From: Salinicoccus carnicancri Crm
GTDB lineage: Bacteria > Bacillota > Bacilli > Staphylococcales > Salinicoccaceae
Direction: 5' to 3'
Assembly: GCF_000330705.1 (NCBI RefSeq)
Contig: NZ_ANAM01000010.1
Span: 186,001-250,000, forward strand
Length of the DNA: 64,000 nucleotides
The notes beneath the pieces were generated by a model. It saw only the letters and a list, made by a program, of their open reading frames with translations. It searched no databases and was not told the DNA's origin. Of the stretch, positions 1 through 13,336 are shown piece by piece (the stretch's first letter is position 1; each line of letters opens with the position of its first letter). The translations under genes were made by a program, and so were the position numbers.

Positions 1-1
1 G

Positions 2-1153
2 ATAGAAGCAAAATACGAAGATATGGTGGCGATCAGACGCCATATGCACATGTATCCGGAGGTTTCATTCCAGGAGGAAAAGACAAAACAGTATATATAC
101 GACCAGATCAGTGATCTTGGCTTTGATATAAGAAGGGATGTCGGTGGAAACGGCATCGTTGCAAGACTGCATGTGGATGATAATTTCCTGACCATCGGCC
201 TTCGTGCCGACTTTGACGCCCTGCCGATCCAGGACGGGAAGAATGTCTCCTACAGGTCACAGATCGACGGTGCCATGCATGCATGCGGGCACGATGCCCA
301 CACGGCGATGCTGATTACTGCTGCACGCATCCTCTCAGACCACAAAGAGGAGCTGCCGGTCAATGTTGTCTTCATCCACCAGCACGCCGAAGAGATGCTG
401 CCGGGCGGTGCCCGTGCGATGGTCGAAGACGGCGCGCTGGACGGTGTCGATCTTGTATTCGGCCAGCATGTCTCAAGCAACTACCCTGTCGGGACACTGT
501 CATATACATATGACTATGCATATGCCAATGCGGATTCATTCAATATCATCATACAGGGCCAGGGCGGCCACGGAGCGGAGCCACACGGCGCAATCGATCC
601 GGTAGTTGCGGCAGCCTCCCTGATCCAACAGCTCCAGTCCATTGTATCCCGTACTGTGGACCCACTGAAATCCGCAGTGGTCACAGTAGGCACCTTCAAC
701 AGCGGATCGGTGTTCAATGTCATCCCGGATACTGCGGAAATCCGGGGGACAGTCCGTACTTTTGAAAGGGATGTCAAGGAACAGGTGCAGAACCGCATCG
801 AGAACATCGCCAGAGGGATCGAATCAAGCTTCGGCGTACAGTGCACAGTGGAATACAGCGACGGCTACCCTGCCCTGCTGAATGACAACGCTCAGGTCGG
901 GCATGTCGTCCGTGCAGTCAGGGACGCGGCATATGTAAAGACTGCTCAGGAAAATCCCCCGTCCATGGGCGGGGAGGACTTCTCCTACTTCCTGCAGAAC
1001 AGACCCGGTGCCTACGTATACACCGGGGTCGGCAACAGTGAACTGGGTGCTGACTACCCCCACCATCATCCGAAATTCGATATTGATGAAGCCGGCATGA
1101 AAGCCGGGGTGGAAACACTGCTCAGAACAGTGATGGAATTTGATAATCCATAG
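2..1153 (+). CDS. M20-family amidohydrolase (5' end outside window)
   Basis: Metal-dependent cytosolic amidohydrolase of peptidase family M20 (N-acyl-amino-acid or hippurate hydrolase type). The frame is open to the left edge: codons before the ATG at 23 read IEAKYED, so the true start lies just outside the window and few residues are missing. Counting from the ATG, metal-binding motifs are HACGHDAH (86-93), HAEE (121-124), GQH (147-149) and the C-terminal MGGEDFSYF; the GGHGAEPH motif of the lid domain is also present. It converges on tuf, with two terminators between. The same type of gene follows tuf in Staphylococcus. The substrate cannot be told from sequence. Confidence 0.9.
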   Translation: MEAKYEDMVAIRRHMHMYPEVSFQEEKTKQYIYDQISDLGFDIRRDVGGNGIVARLHVDDNFLTIGLRADFDALPIQDGKNVSYRSQIDGAMHACGHDAHTAMLITAARILSDHKEELPVNVVFIHQHAEEMLPGGARAMVEDGALDGVDLVFGQHVSSNYPVGTLSYTYDYAYANADSFNIIIQGQGGHGAEPHGAIDPVVAAASLIQQLQSIVSRTVDPLKSAVVTVGTFNSGSVFNVIPDTAEIRGTVRTFERDVKEQVQNRIENIARGIESSFGVQCTVEYSDGYPALLNDNAQVGHVVRAVRDAAYVKTAQENPPSMGGEDFSYFLQNRPGAYVYTGVGNSELGADYPHHHPKFDIDEAGMKAGVETLLRTVMEFDNP

Positions 1154-1156
1154 AGA

Positions 1157-1188
1157 AACCGGGGTGCATGTGCACCCCGGTTCTTTTT
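1157..1188 (+). terminator. Rho-independent terminator of the amidohydrolase
   Basis: A perfect 12-bp inverted repeat (arms 1157-1168 and 1171-1182, AACCGGGGTGCA) is followed by a T-rich tract (TTCTTTTT) on the plus strand, directly after the stop codon. Confidence 0.9.
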
Positions 1189-1196
1189 GTGCAACG

Positions 1197-1227
1197 AAAA
1201 GAAGCCTGGACATGATGTCCAGGCTTC
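1197..1227 (-). terminator. Rho-independent terminator of the str operon after tuf
   Basis: Perfect 12-bp arms (1201-1212 and 1216-1227) close a 3-nt loop. On the minus strand they are followed by TTTTCG. It lies 18 bases past the tuf stop and faces the terminator of the convergent amidohydrolase. Confidence 0.88.
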
Positions 1228-1244
1228 AGCATTGCATATTGAAA

Positions 1245-2432
1245 TTATTTAATGATTTCAGTTACAACGCCTGATCCAACAGTACGTCCACCCTCACGGA
1301 TAGAGAAACGTGTACCATCTTCGATGGCGATTGGGGAAATGAGTTCAACTGTCATTTCAACATTGTCGCCAGGCATGACCATTTCAGTTCCTTCCGGAAG
1401 GTTAACAACACCAGTTACGTCAGTTGTACGGAAGTAGAACTGAGGACGGTAGTTGTTGAAGAATGGAGTGTGACGTCCACCTTCTTCTTTTGAAAGAACG
1501 TAAACTTCAGCTTTGAAGTTTGTGTGTGGAGTGATGGATCCAGGTTTAGCAAGTACTTGTCCACGCTGGATGTCTTCACGTGCTACACCACGGAGCAGCG
1601 CACCGATGTTGTCGCCGGCTTCTGCATAGTCAAGAAGCTTACGGAACATTTCAACACCTGTAACAGTTGTTTTACCGGATTCTTCAGCAAGACCGATGAT
1701 TTCAACTTCGTCACCGACTTTGATTTGTCCACGGTCAACACGCCCAGTTGCCACTGTACCACGGCCAGTGATTGAGAATACGTCCTCAACAGGCATCATG
1801 AAAGGCTTGTCAGAGTCGCGCTCTGGAGTTGGAATGTAAGTGTCTACAGCTTCCATCAGTTCCATGATTTTGTTTTCGTATTCTGCATCGCCTTCAAGAG
1901 CTTTGAGAGCTGAACCAGCGATTACAGGGATGTCGTCGCCAGGGAAGTCGTATTCAGAAAGAAGTTCACGGACTTCCATTTCAACGAGTTCAAGAAGCTC
2001 TTCGTCGTCAACCATGTCAACTTTGTTAAGGAATACAACAAGTGCCGGTACACCAACGTTACGTGAAAGCAGGATGTGCTCACGAGTTTGTGGCATTGGG
2101 CCGTCTGCTGCAGATACTACGAGGATACCGCCGTCCATTTGAGCAGCACCAGTGATCATGTTCTTAACGTAGTCAGCGTGTCCCGGGCAGTCTACGTGAG
2201 CATAGTGACGGCTATCAGTTTCATATTCGATGTGGGACGTGTTGATTGTGATACCACGCTCTTTTTCTTCTGGAGCGTTATCGATCTGAGCATAGCTCTG
2301 AGCTGTAGTGTCACCATGTTTAGCAAGTACAGTTGCGATTGCAGCTGTCAAAGTTGTTTTACCGTGGTCAACGTGACCAATTGTACCAATATTGGCATGT
2401 GTTTTGGAACGGTCAAATTTTTCTTTAGCCAT
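1245..2432 (-). CDS. tuf: Elongation factor Tu
   Basis: EF-Tu, the GTPase that carries aminoacyl-tRNA to the ribosomal A site. At 395 residues it has the usual length. The G motifs are GHVDHGKT (19-26), DCPGHADY and NKVD, followed by the beta-barrel domains 2 and 3. It is the last gene of the str operon rpsL-rpsG-fusA-tuf. A separate promoter in the fusA-tuf gap (2516-2544) probably adds extra expression, as expected for the most abundant cell protein. The gene start has an AAGGAGAGG ribosome site. Confidence 0.99.
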   Translation of the reverse strand: MAKEKFDRSKTHANIGTIGHVDHGKTTLTAAIATVLAKHGDTTAQSYAQIDNAPEEKERGITINTSHIEYETDSRHYAHVDCPGHADYVKNMITGAAQMDGGILVVSAADGPMPQTREHILLSRNVGVPALVVFLNKVDMVDDEELLELVEMEVRELLSEYDFPGDDIPVIAGSALKALEGDAEYENKIMELMEAVDTYIPTPERDSDKPFMMPVEDVFSITGRGTVATGRVDRGQIKVGDEVEIIGLAEESGKTTVTGVEMFRKLLDYAEAGDNIGALLRGVAREDIQRGQVLAKPGSITPHTNFKAEVYVLSKEEGGRHTPFFNNYRPQFYFRTTDVTGVVNLPEGTEMVMPGDNVEMTVELISPIAIEDGTRFSIREGGRTVGSGVVTEIIK

Positions 2433-2478
2433 TTTGTTATACCTCTCCTTAAAGTAAGTTGTTTTTATTTGAAACTCA

Positions 2479-2497
2479 GGACGGGGTCTCCCCGCCC
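2479..2497 (-). other. GC-rich hairpin in the fusA-tuf spacer
   Basis: Eight-bp arms (2479-2486 and 2490-2497) with one G.T pair and a 3-nt loop lie in the tuf 5' untranslated region. No T run follows, so it does not look like a terminator. It may be a processing or stabilising structure on the tuf mRNA. Function is inferred only. Confidence 0.4.
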
Positions 2498-2515
2498 GGA
2501 GGTGTTTCTAAATCA

Positions 2516-2544
2516 CTTATAAATGATTCAGGGGCAAAAATCAA
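2516..2544 (-). promoter_or_regulatory. Sigma-A promoter for tuf
   Basis: On the minus strand TTGATT (2539-2544) and TATAAG (2516-2521) are separated by 17 bases, in the gap between fusA and tuf. This would give tuf its own transcript besides the str operon read-through. Confidence 0.65.
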
Positions 2545-2553
2545 GCCAGCTGA

Positions 2554-4635
<2,082 letters not shown>

Positions 4636-4694
4636 TGGTATTCTTTTCTCCTTCCAGGAATGGGTTGAAATTTAAAGGCTGTATTACCCGCCTA

Positions 4695-5165
4695 CTACCA
4701 ACGGTAATGGGCGAATGCTCTGTTAGCCTCTGCCATTTTGTGAGTTTCTTCACGTTTCTTGACAGCTCCGCCTGTGTTGTTGGCAGCGTCAAGAATTTCG
4801 TTTGCAAGACGTTCTTCCATTGTCTTCTCCCCACGCAGACGTGCGTAGTTCACAAGCCAACGAAGTCCGAGAGTCGTACGGCGCTCTGCGCGTACCTCAA
4901 CTGGCACCTGGTAGTTGGATCCACCAACACGGCGGGCTTTAACTTCAAGTACCGGCATGATGTTATCGATTGCTTCATCGAAGACTTCCATAGCATCTCT
5001 GCCAGAACGTTCCTGTACAAGATCAAATGCAGAATAGAGAATTCTTTGGGATGTACCGCGTTTGCCGTCAACCATCATTTTGTTGATGAGTTTGGTCACA
5101 AGCTTGGAGTTGTGGATCGGATCCGGCAGTACGTCTCTTTTGGCAACTGGTCCTTTACGTGGCAT
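4695..5165 (-). CDS. rpsG: Ribosomal protein S7
   Basis: Small-subunit protein S7, which nucleates assembly of the 3' domain of 16S rRNA and lines the tRNA exit site. The start is taken at the ATG giving [16 protein letters not shown], preceded by GGAGGCAAAACT. This yields 156 residues, the family norm; an upstream in-frame ATG at 5183 has no ribosome site. It is the second gene of the str operon. Confidence 0.97.
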   Translation of the reverse strand: MPRKGPVAKRDVLPDPIHNSKLVTKLINKMMVDGKRGTSQRILYSAFDLVQERSGRDAMEVFDEAIDNIMPVLEVKARRVGGSNYQVPVEVRAERRTTLGLRWLVNYARLRGEKTMEERLANEILDAANNTGGAVKKREETHKMAEANRAFAHYRW

Positions 5166-5221
5166 AGTTTTGCCTCCCTTCAAATAATTTTTTCAGAACA
5201 GAACCGTTGGATACGGCCTGT

Positions 5222-5641
5222 TTATTTTTTAGCTTTAGGCTTTTTGGTACCGTATAGGGAACGGCCCTGTCTGCGAGTGTCGACACCGGAAGTGTCAAGA
5301 GCACCGCGCACGATATGGTAACGTACACCTGGCAGGTCTTTTACACGGCCGCCGCGGATGAGTACCACACTGTGCTCCTGGAGGTTATGTCCAATTCCAG
5401 GAATGTATGCATTCACTTCGACATTATTTGAAAGTCTCACACGAGCATATTTACGGAGAGCAGAGTTCGGCTTCTTAGGAGTCATCGTACCCACACGAGT
5501 GCAGACACCACGTTTTTGTGGAGCAGTTTCGTTGGTAACACGTTTCTTAAGGCTGTTGAATCCCCTGTTCAGAGCTGGTGAGTCTGATGTTTTTGATTTA
5601 GACTGGCGAGATTTTCTGACAAGCTGGTTAATAGTTGGCAT
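5222..5641 (-). CDS. rpsL: Ribosomal protein S12
   Basis: Small-subunit protein S12, a decoding-centre protein and the classic site of streptomycin resistance changes. The start [12 protein letters not shown] is preceded by GAGGAGGAAGAAC; an upstream in-frame ATG at 5671 lies before this site and is not used. The product has 139 residues. The [11 protein letters not shown] and [13 protein letters not shown] signatures are intact. It is the first gene of the str operon. The L7Ae-like gene that usually precedes it in Bacillus and Staphylococcus is absent. Confidence 0.97.
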   Translation of the reverse strand: MPTINQLVRKSRQSKSKTSDSPALNRGFNSLKKRVTNETAPQKRGVCTRVGTMTPKKPNSALRKYARVRLSNNVEVNAYIPGIGHNLQEHSVVLIRGGRVKDLPGVRYHIVRGALDTSGVDTRRQGRSLYGTKKPKAKK

Positions 5642-5785
5642 GTTCTTCCTCCTCTCTTTTCTTAATACCACACATCCAGGTGGTTCATTTTTTGGGTATA
5701 AAAAATGTGTAAGAAAAAATTCTTACATTTCAACATTTTGTATCTCCATATAAAGGCACAAAAGCCCCACATAGAGTAACCTTAA
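5642..5785 (-). promoter_or_regulatory. str operon leader with two weak hairpins
   Basis: The untranslated leader between the str promoter and rpsL holds an AT-rich hairpin (GTAAGAA and TTCTTAC arms near 5708-5726) followed on the minus strand by a T-rich stretch. Nearer the gene there is a second possible stem (ACCAC/GTGGT near 5675-5693). They could be an attenuator or an autoregulatory site, but the pairing is weak. No L7Ae-like coding frame can be found here. Confidence 0.35.
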
Positions 5786-5787
5786 TT

Positions 5788-5816
5788 ATAATATCATCCG
5801 GACTTTTCAAAGTCAA
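5788..5816 (-). promoter_or_regulatory. Sigma-A promoter of the str operon
   Basis: On the minus strand TTGACT (5811-5816) and TATTAT (5788-5793) are spaced by exactly 17 bases. The site lies downstream of the rpoC terminator and about 145 bases upstream of rpsL, so the str operon is transcribed separately from rpoBC. Confidence 0.8.
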
Positions 5817-5857
5817 GGTCTATAAATTTCAAAACCTGATATTTCATATGGAGTTAA

Positions 5858-5888
5858 AAGAATAACAGCCGGGATGCTCCACCCCGGC
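5858..5888 (-). terminator. Rho-independent terminator of rpoBC
   Basis: Nine-bp arms (5868-5876 and 5880-5888, one G.T pair) with a 3-nt loop are followed on the minus strand by TGTTATTCTTTT, just past the rpoC stop. Confidence 0.8.
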
Positions 5889-5909
5889 CATATATCCCCC
5901 GGCGAAGAA

Positions 5910-8900
5910 TTACTCTTCGACCAGTACTTCTTCCTGTACTTCTTCGACTGGTTTTGCTGCGACATCAATTTCAACATCACGGTATTTTGGCATGCCGGTA
6001 CCGGCAGGGATCAATTTACCGATGATGACATTTTCCTTGAGTCCGAGCAGTTCATCGCGCTTGCCTTTGATTGCGGCATCTGTGAGCACTCTTGTTGTTT
6101 CCTGGAAGCTCGCTGCGGACAGGAAGCTTTCTGTTTCAAGAGATGCTTTGGTAATACCAAGCAGGACTGGTTTTGCTGTTGCAGGGCGCTTGCGCTTCTT
6201 GAAGATGTCTTTGTTGGAATCCGTAAACTGGTGGATGTCCACAAGAGCACCCGGCAACAGTGAAGTATCCCCTGCATCGATGATCCTCACTTTTCTGAGC
6301 ATCTGTCTTACCATGACCTCAACGTGTTTATCATCTATTTCAACACCCTGCATGCGGTATACCTTCTGGACTTCTTTGAGAAGGTATTCCTGAGTGCGAT
6401 TCAGCCCGGCGATTGTCAGCAGTTCTTTAGGTTCGATCGAACCTTCATTGAGCGGCTGACCCGGTTCGACGACATCACCGATGTCCACTATCAGCCTTGC
6501 AGTGGCAGGTACAGTATACGTCTTCGTCTCCTGTTCGCCTTTAATTTTGACTTCCTGCTGGCGATCTTTGACGATTTCGATATCAGTTACCGCACCGCGG
6601 ATCTCTGAGACGGCTGCCTGACCTTTCGGGTTACGGGCTTCGAACAGCTCCTGGATACGCGGCAGACCCTGGGTGATGTCGCTTCCCGCAACACCGCCCG
6701 TATGGAACGTACGCATTGTGAGCTGTGTGCCCGGCTCACCGATTGACTGCGCAGCGATTGTACCGACCGCTTCACCGGCTTCGACTTTTTCTCCTGTCGC
6801 CAGGTTTTTACCATAGCAGCGTTCACAGACGCCGTGCCGTGTGTTGCATGTGAATGCAGAGCGGATATACATCTCTTCGACGCCGCTTGTCACGATTTCC
6901 TTGGCAAGATCGGATGTGATCAGTTCATTGGAACGCACAAGGATTTCGTTTGTTTCCGGATGCCTTACCGTCTCTTTTGAATAACGGCCTTCAAGGCGGT
7001 CAATCAGCGGTTCGATCAGCTCGGAACCTTCGGTAAGTGCTGAAACCAGCAGGCCTTTGTCTGTTCCGCAGTCTTCTTCGCGGACGATGACATCCTGTGC
7101 AACATCGACAAGACGGCGTGTCAGGTAACCTGAGTCGGCTGTCTTGAGCGCTGTATCCGCAAGACCTTTACGGGCACCGTGGGTGGATATGAAGTACTCG
7201 AGCACTGTCAGACCTTCACGGAAGCTTGATTTGATCGGGAGTTCGATGATCTGTCCGGACGGGTTGGCCATCAGACCACGCATGCCGGCAAGCTGCGTGA
7301 AGTTAGATGCGTTACCACGGGCACCGGAGTCACTCATCATGAAGATAGGGTTCAGACGGTCAAGCGACTGCATCAGGCGCTCCTGTATGACATCCTTCGC
7401 CTTCGTCCATAGTTCAATGACAGCACCATAGCGTTCTTCTTCTGTAATGAGACCGCGTGTAAACTGTTTTTGGACTTTCTCCACTTTCTCTTCCGTTTCA
7501 TTGATGATCTCCTGCTTATCAGGAAGGACCACGATGTCGGACACCCCTACTGTGATACCCGCTTTGGAAGAATACTTGAATCCAAGGTCTTTCATAAGGT
7601 CCAGCATTACAGATGTTTCTGTAATGTGGAACTTGTTGAATACTTCGGCAATGATCTGACCGAGGAATTTCTTGTTGAACGGATCGCCGACAGGCGACTC
7701 TTCAAATCTGGCCCTCAGTCCCTTTTCACCAAGTTCGGATGCCCTGACGAAGTATTTTTCCGGTGTCTTGAACTCCAGGTTCTCCCTTGTCGGTTCGTTT
7801 ATATAAGGGAAGGACGGGGGCATGATCTGGTTGAAGATGACTTTACCCGTAGTCGTCATCAGGATCTTGCCTTCGTTATCTTCAGAGACTTTCTCCGTTC
7901 CGTACGCATTAGTATGGACACCGATACGTGTATGCAATCCGACGTAGCCGTTCTGGTACGCCATGACCACTTCATTGGCATCTTTGAAGATGTGCCCTTC
8001 ACGCTTTTCGTTCTCCCTTTCAAGCGTCAGGTAATAGTTACCAAGAACCATATCCTGTGAAGGTGTAACAACCGGCTTACCGTCTTTCGGGTTGAGGATG
8101 TTCTGTGCCGCAAGCATCAGCATGCGCGCTTCCGCCTGGGCTTCTTTTGAAAGCGGTACGTGGACGGCCATCTGGTCACCGTCAAAGTCGGCGTTGTAGG
8201 CTGTCGTCACGAGCGGATGGAGACGAATCGCACGCCCTTCCACCAGCGTCGCCTCAAACGCCTGGATACCCAGACGGTGGAGTGTCGGCGCACGGTTGAG
8301 CAGTACCGGGTGTTCCTTGATAACATCTTCAAGAACGTCCCATACTTCGTTCTCCATGCGTTCAATCTTGCCTTTGGCATTTTTGATGTTCGTCGCCATT
8401 TCACGCTCAACAAGTTCTTTCATGACGAAAGGCTTGAAGAGTTCGAGCGCCATCTCCCTCGGCAGACCGCACTGGTACATTTTGAGGGAAGGGCCTACGA
8501 CGATGACGGAACGTCCGGAATAGTCGACACGCTTACCGAGCAGGTTCTGACGGAAACGCCCCTGTTTACCTTTGAGCATGTGCGACAGGGATTTGAGCGG
8601 ACGGTTGCCCGGTCCTGTCACAGGACGGCCGCGGCGTCCGTTATCGATCAGCGCATCCACGGCTTCCTGCAGCATGCGTTTCTCGTTCTGCACGATGATC
8701 CCGGGTGCACCGAGGTCAAGCAGGCGTTTCAAGCGGTTATTACGGTTGATTACACGACGGTAGAGATCATTCAGGTCACTCGTTGCAAAACGGCCGCCGT
8801 CCAACTGTACCATCGGACGGATTTCCGGCGGGATGATCGGCAGTACATCAAGGATCATCCATGCAGGATTGTTGCCGGAGCTGCGGAAGGACTCGACGAC

Positions 8901-9533
8901 TTCAAGGCGTTTGATTGCTCTTGTCAGGCGCTGTCCCGTCGCGGTCTCGAGTTCCTTTCTGAGCATTTCAAGCTCTTCTTCGAGCTTTACATCCTCCAGA
9001 AGGTCCCTGATTGCTTCAGCACCCATCTTTGCAGTGAAAGTGTTGCCGTGCTTGTCGTAGTATTCACGATACTCACGCTCTGTCAGCAGCTGTTTCGGTT
9101 CAAGTCCGGTGGAGCCGGGCTTGACCACCACATAGGAGGCGAAATAAATGACCTCTTCAAGGGAACGCGGTGACATGTCCAGCAGCAGCCCCATGCGGGA
9201 AGGGATACCTTTGAAATACCATATGTGGGAAACCGGGGCAGCCAGTTCAATGTGCCCCATTCTCTCACGGCGTACTTTGGCACGGGTCACTTCGACGCCG
9301 CAGCGGTCGCAGACCATGCCTTTGTATCTTACACGTTTATATTTGCCGCAGCTGCATTCCCAGTCTTTGGTTGGGCCGAAAATCTTCTCACAGAACAGAC
9401 CATCACGCTCGGGCTTAAGCGTTCTATAGTTGATTGTTTCTGGCTTTTTCACTTCACCGAAAGACCAGGAACGGATCTTTTCAGATGAAGCCAAACCTAT
9501 TTTCATATATTGGAATCTATTAACATCTATCAA
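5910..9533 (-). CDS. rpoC: RNA polymerase beta' subunit
   Basis: Beta' subunit of RNA polymerase, 1207 residues. The N-terminal zinc site [20 protein letters not shown] is present, as is the catalytic NADFDGDQ that holds the active-site magnesium; the bridge helix and trigger loop regions are intact. The start is a TTG (9531-9533) preceded at 8 bases by GGGAGG, the same start codon used in S. aureus, giving [23 protein letters not shown]. It follows rpoB by a short gap in one operon and ends at its own terminator. Confidence 0.99.
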   Translation of the reverse strand: MIDVNRFQYMKIGLASSEKIRSWSFGEVKKPETINYRTLKPERDGLFCEKIFGPTKDWECSCGKYKRVRYKGMVCDRCGVEVTRAKVRRERMGHIELAAPVSHIWYFKGIPSRMGLLLDMSPRSLEEVIYFASYVVVKPGSTGLEPKQLLTEREYREYYDKHGNTFTAKMGAEAIRDLLEDVKLEEELEMLRKELETATGQRLTRAIKRLEVVESFRSSGNNPAWMILDVLPIIPPEIRPMVQLDGGRFATSDLNDLYRRVINRNNRLKRLLDLGAPGIIVQNEKRMLQEAVDALIDNGRRGRPVTGPGNRPLKSLSHMLKGKQGRFRQNLLGKRVDYSGRSVIVVGPSLKMYQCGLPREMALELFKPFVMKELVEREMATNIKNAKGKIERMENEVWDVLEDVIKEHPVLLNRAPTLHRLGIQAFEATLVEGRAIRLHPLVTTAYNADFDGDQMAVHVPLSKEAQAEARMLMLAAQNILNPKDGKPVVTPSQDMVLGNYYLTLERENEKREGHIFKDANEVVMAYQNGYVGLHTRIGVHTNAYGTEKVSEDNEGKILMTTTGKVIFNQIMPPSFPYINEPTRENLEFKTPEKYFVRASELGEKGLRARFEESPVGDPFNKKFLGQIIAEVFNKFHITETSVMLDLMKDLGFKYSSKAGITVGVSDIVVLPDKQEIINETEEKVEKVQKQFTRGLITEEERYGAVIELWTKAKDVIQERLMQSLDRLNPIFMMSDSGARGNASNFTQLAGMRGLMANPSGQIIELPIKSSFREGLTVLEYFISTHGARKGLADTALKTADSGYLTRRLVDVAQDVIVREEDCGTDKGLLVSALTEGSELIEPLIDRLEGRYSKETVRHPETNEILVRSNELITSDLAKEIVTSGVEEMYIRSAFTCNTRHGVCERCYGKNLATGEKVEAGEAVGTIAAQSIGEPGTQLTMRTFHTGGVAGSDITQGLPRIQELFEARNPKGQAAVSEIRGAVTDIEIVKDRQQEVKIKGEQETKTYTVPATARLIVDIGDVVEPGQPLNEGSIEPKELLTIAGLNRTQEYLLKEVQKVYRMQGVEIDDKHVEVMVRQMLRKVRIIDAGDTSLLPGALVDIHQFTDSNKDIFKKRKRPATAKPVLLGITKASLETESFLSAASFQETTRVLTDAAIKGKRDELLGLKENVIIGKLIPAGTGMPKYRDVEIDVAAKPVEEVQEEVLVEE

Positions 9534-9570
9534 TGAGCTTTCCTCCCTAAAGTTTTATCAAGCTCAGTCA

Positions 9571-12500
9571 TCATTCAGTCACATCTTCAGTTTTAGCATC
9601 AGTGTTCTCACTCAAGTTAACCTGATTGGATGCTTCATCCTCTTCGGTATCTCTCATTTCAATCTCTTCATCGTTCTCATCGAGAATGTTGACATCAAGA
9701 CCAAGACTTTGAAGTTCCTTCATCAATACGCGGAAGGACTCAGGTACACCAGGTTTAGGGACGTTTTCTCCTTTGACAATCGCTTCATACGTCTTCACGC
9801 GCCCGACTGTATCATCGGATTTTACTGTCAGGATTTCCTGCAGAGTATACGCGGCACCGTATGCTTCAAGCGCCCATACCTCCATCTCACCGAAACGCTG
9901 TCCGCCGAATTGTGCTTTACCACCAAGCGGCTGCTGTGTAACGAGTGAGTATGGTCCTGTACTTCTGGCGTGCAATTTATCATCTACCATATGTGCGAGT
10001 TTCAGCATGTACATTACGCCTACGGATATACGGTTCTCGAACGGTTCGCCTGTACGTCCGTCATAGAGGACTGTCTTACCGTCGCGGGCAAGCCCTGCTT
10101 CTTCCATTGTACTCCACACATCTTCTTCATTCGCACCATCAAATACAGGTGAAGCCATCTTAAGGCCCATGGCTCTTGCCGCCATGCCCAGGTGAAGCTC
10201 TAGAACCTGCCCGATGTTCATACGTGAAGGCACCCCGAGCGGGTTGAGCATGATGTCGATTGGTGTGCCATCCGGCAGGTAAGGCATATCTTCTTCCGGG
10301 AGAATCTTGGAAATTACACCTTTGTTACCGTGGCGGCCGCACATCTTGTCCCCTACGCTGATCTTCCTCTTCTGGACGATATAAACCCGGACAAGCTGAT
10401 TGACACCCGGGGAAAGCTCGTCGCCATCTGCACGATTGAAGACTTTGACATCGAGGACGATTCCGCCTGCACCGTGTGGCACACGGAGTGATGTATCGCG
10501 GACTTCCCTCGCCTTTTCACCGAATATTGCATGCAGGAGACGCTCTTCCGCTGTGAGTTCGGTAACACCCTTAGGCGTCACTTTACCAACGAGAATATCG
10601 CCATCCTTGACCTCGGCACCGATGTGTACGATACCTCTGTCATCGAGTTTCTTCAATGCGTTATCCGAAACGTTTGGAATATCGCGTGTGATTTCTTCAG
10701 GCCCGAGTTTCGTATCGCGTGACTCGGATTCATACTCCTCGATATGGATGGATGTATAGACATCATCCTTCACGAGGCGTTCACTCATGATGACAGCATC
10801 CTCATAGTTGTAGCCGTCCCATGTCATGAAGCCGACCACCACATTCCTGCCGAGCGCCATCTCACCATTGTCCATGGAAGGACCATCGGCAAGGATTTCA
10901 CCTTTGGATACAACATCTCCCGCCGATACGATCGGCTTCTGGTTGTAGCATGTCCCTGAGTTGGAACGTATGAATTTGGACATGTTATAGATATCTTTTT
11001 CAGTTTCAGTCTCTTTGCCGTTCTCTTCTTCGATACGGCGCACATGCACTTCACTCGCTGCCACATGCTCTACACGGCCTCTGTAGCGGGATACAATCGC
11101 CGCTCCGGAATCACGTGCTGCCACGTGTTCCATGCCGGTGCCGATATGCGGGGACTCGGGAATCAGGAGAGGTACCGCCTGACGCTGCATGTTCGCGCCC
11201 ATGAGAGCACGGTTGGAGTCATCGTTCTCAAGGAACGGGATACATGCCGTCGCTGCAGATACCACCTGTTTCGGTGAAACGTCCATGTAGTCCATGCGTT
11301 CCCTTGCCATTTTGGTGTTATTGCCGCGGAAACGGCAGAGGATCTCTTCATTGATGAACGCTCCATCCTCTTCCAGCGCGGCGTTCGCCTGTGCGACTAC
11401 ATAGTTGTCCTCTTCGTCAGCTGTAAGGTAGTCGATATGGCCCGTCACCCTGTTCGTTTCAGCATCCACCCTGCGGTAAGGGGTCTCGATAAAGCCGAAT
11501 TCATTCACCCGTGCATAGCTTGACAGGGAGTTGATGAGACCGATGTTCGGCCCCTCCGGCGTTTCAATCGGGCACATGCGCCCGTAGTGGGAGTAGTGCA
11601 CGTCACGCACTTCCATGCCGGCGCGTTCACGTGTCAGACCGCCGGGTCCGAGAGCTGAGAGACGGCGTTTATGTGTGAGTTCCGCAAGCGGGTTCGTCTG
11701 GTCCATGAATTGTGAGAGCTGCGAGCTTCCGAAGAACTCTTTGATTGATGCAATCACAGGCCTGATGTTGATCAGCTGCTGCGGCGTGATGGATTCTGTA
11801 TCCTGGATGGACATACGTTCCCTTACGACACGCTCCATACGGGACACACCAATCCTGAACTGGTTCTGCAGCAATTCGCCGACAGAACGCAGACGCCGGT
11901 TGCCGAGATGGTCGATATCATCTGTATTACCCACTCCATGCAGCAGATTGAAGAAATAGCTCATGGAAGCGATGATATCTGACGGTGTGATCGATTTAAC
12001 TTCCACATCAGGGAATGCGTTACCGATGATGGTCGTCGTTCCCTCTTCCTGGTTCGGCGCTTCAACTTTGATGGACTGGATTTCCACCGGTTCATCAAGA
12101 AGTCCGTTTTCCAGATGGTATGTTTCAAGGTTGGCACTTGATTCCAGCACCTCGATGATGCTGTCCAGTGTGCGGCGGTCTATTGTTGTTCCAGCCTCCG
12201 CCACGATTTCGCCGGTCTCTTTATCAACGATGGGTTCCGCCAGCACTTGGTTGAACAGGCGGTTCTGAAGGTGAAGTTTTTTGTTCATCTTGTAGCGGCC
12301 GACGTTTGCAAGATCATAACGCTTCGGATCGAAGAACCTTGAGTACAGAAGATTCCTTGCATTCTCAACTGTAGGTGGTTCACCCGGGCGAAGTCGTTCG
12401 TAGATTTCTAGGAGCGCCTGGTCTACTGTTTCTGTCGTGTCTTTTTCCAGTGTGTTTCTGATATATTCATTGTCGCCCAGTAATTCTACAATCTCCTGGT

Positions 12501-13107
12501 CTGTGGAAAAGCCGAGAGCCCTGAGCAATACTGTCATAGGCAGCTTGCGGGTACGGTCAATCCTTACATATACGATATCTTTGGCATCGATTTCGTATTC
12601 GAGCCATGCGCCACGGTTTGGAATCACCGTAGCACCAAAGCTTGTCTTGCCGTTCTTGTCGAGTTTCTCTGAATAATAGACAGACGGGCTCCTGACAAGC
12701 TGGGATACGATAACACGTTCAGCACCATTGATGATGAAAGTGCCTGTATCCGTCATCAGCGGGAAGTCACCCATGAACACTTCCTGTTCCTTGACCTCTC
12801 CCGTTTCCTTGATGACAAGGCGCACTTTAACACGCAGCGGTGCAGAATATGTTGCATCGTGGTTCTTTGCTTCATCCTCATCATATTTCGGCTCACCCAG
12901 CTTGTAATCCACAAACTCAAGTGACATATTGCCAGTAAAGTCCTCGACAGGAGAGATATCCTTGAACATCTCAATCAGACCAGTTTTGAGGAACCAGTCA
13001 TAGGACTTTGTCTGAATTTCGATCAGGTTAGGCAGATCCAATTTCTCTTCGATACGTGCATAGCTTCTGCGTTTAGCGTGTCTTCCATATTGAATCAGTT
13101 GACTCAT
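9571..13107 (-). CDS. rpoB: RNA polymerase beta subunit
   Basis: Beta subunit of RNA polymerase, about 1179 residues. The rifampicin region is recognisable ([21 protein letters not shown]). The start is placed at the ATG giving [19 protein letters not shown]: the ribosome site AGGGGTGA lies 8 bases upstream and overlaps an in-frame GTG at 13119 that would otherwise add four residues. It heads the rpoBC operon, with a sigma-A promoter about 190 bases upstream. The C-terminal tail is acidic ([14 protein letters not shown] type), as in relatives. Confidence 0.98.
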   Translation of the reverse strand: MSQLIQYGRHAKRRSYARIEEKLDLPNLIEIQTKSYDWFLKTGLIEMFKDISPVEDFTGNMSLEFVDYKLGEPKYDEDEAKNHDATYSAPLRVKVRLVIKETGEVKEQEVFMGDFPLMTDTGTFIINGAERVIVSQLVRSPSVYYSEKLDKNGKTSFGATVIPNRGAWLEYEIDAKDIVYVRIDRTRKLPMTVLLRALGFSTDQEIVELLGDNEYIRNTLEKDTTETVDQALLEIYERLRPGEPPTVENARNLLYSRFFDPKRYDLANVGRYKMNKKLHLQNRLFNQVLAEPIVDKETGEIVAEAGTTIDRRTLDSIIEVLESSANLETYHLENGLLDEPVEIQSIKVEAPNQEEGTTTIIGNAFPDVEVKSITPSDIIASMSYFFNLLHGVGNTDDIDHLGNRRLRSVGELLQNQFRIGVSRMERVVRERMSIQDTESITPQQLINIRPVIASIKEFFGSSQLSQFMDQTNPLAELTHKRRLSALGPGGLTRERAGMEVRDVHYSHYGRMCPIETPEGPNIGLINSLSSYARVNEFGFIETPYRRVDAETNRVTGHIDYLTADEEDNYVVAQANAALEEDGAFINEEILCRFRGNNTKMARERMDYMDVSPKQVVSAATACIPFLENDDSNRALMGANMQRQAVPLLIPESPHIGTGMEHVAARDSGAAIVSRYRGRVEHVAASEVHVRRIEEENGKETETEKDIYNMSKFIRSNSGTCYNQKPIVSAGDVVSKGEILADGPSMDNGEMALGRNVVVGFMTWDGYNYEDAVIMSERLVKDDVYTSIHIEEYESESRDTKLGPEEITRDIPNVSDNALKKLDDRGIVHIGAEVKDGDILVGKVTPKGVTELTAEERLLHAIFGEKAREVRDTSLRVPHGAGGIVLDVKVFNRADGDELSPGVNQLVRVYIVQKRKISVGDKMCGRHGNKGVISKILPEEDMPYLPDGTPIDIMLNPLGVPSRMNIGQVLELHLGMAARAMGLKMASPVFDGANEEDVWSTMEEAGLARDGKTVLYDGRTGEPFENRISVGVMYMLKLAHMVDDKLHARSTGPYSLVTQQPLGGKAQFGGQRFGEMEVWALEAYGAAYTLQEILTVKSDDTVGRVKTYEAIVKGENVPKPGVPESFRVLMKELQSLGLDVNILDENDEEIEMRDTEEDEASNQVNLSENTDAKTEDVTE

Positions 13108-13293
13108 CGACAGATTCACCCCTATTAAAAATTACGTAAAACATTCACCGAAGCAGTTAAACAGCCAATAAGACAAAAAGAAAACGGAATCGCTTCACAA
13201 CCCCATTTCCTATTTATATTGATCGACTATATTTAATACGCTCCTATCAACAGCGCACAAAAATGCATACTTATTGACATTATATTTTTACAT

Positions 13294-13323
13294 TCTATAA
13301 CTATATCACAGTACATTTGTCAA
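13294..13323 (-). promoter_or_regulatory. Sigma-A promoter of rpoBC
   Basis: On the minus strand TTGACA (13318-13323) is followed after 18 bases by TATAGA (13294-13299); TTATAG at 17 bases is an equal alternative. The transcript would carry a leader of nearly 190 nt before rpoB. Confidence 0.65.
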
Positions 13324-13336
13324 GTCAAATTTATAA

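Noticed and set aside
8160-9173. Long plus-strand open frame opposite rpoC
   Set aside because: It is a shadow of rpoC codons; no ribosome site, no recognisable motifs, and rpoC is certain.
13274-13301. Plus-strand TTGACA-16-TATAAC facing into the RsmC-like gene
   Set aside because: It would produce only antisense RNA and overlaps the rpoB leader region; probably chance in an AT-rich spacer. Kept as a note for RNA-seq checking.
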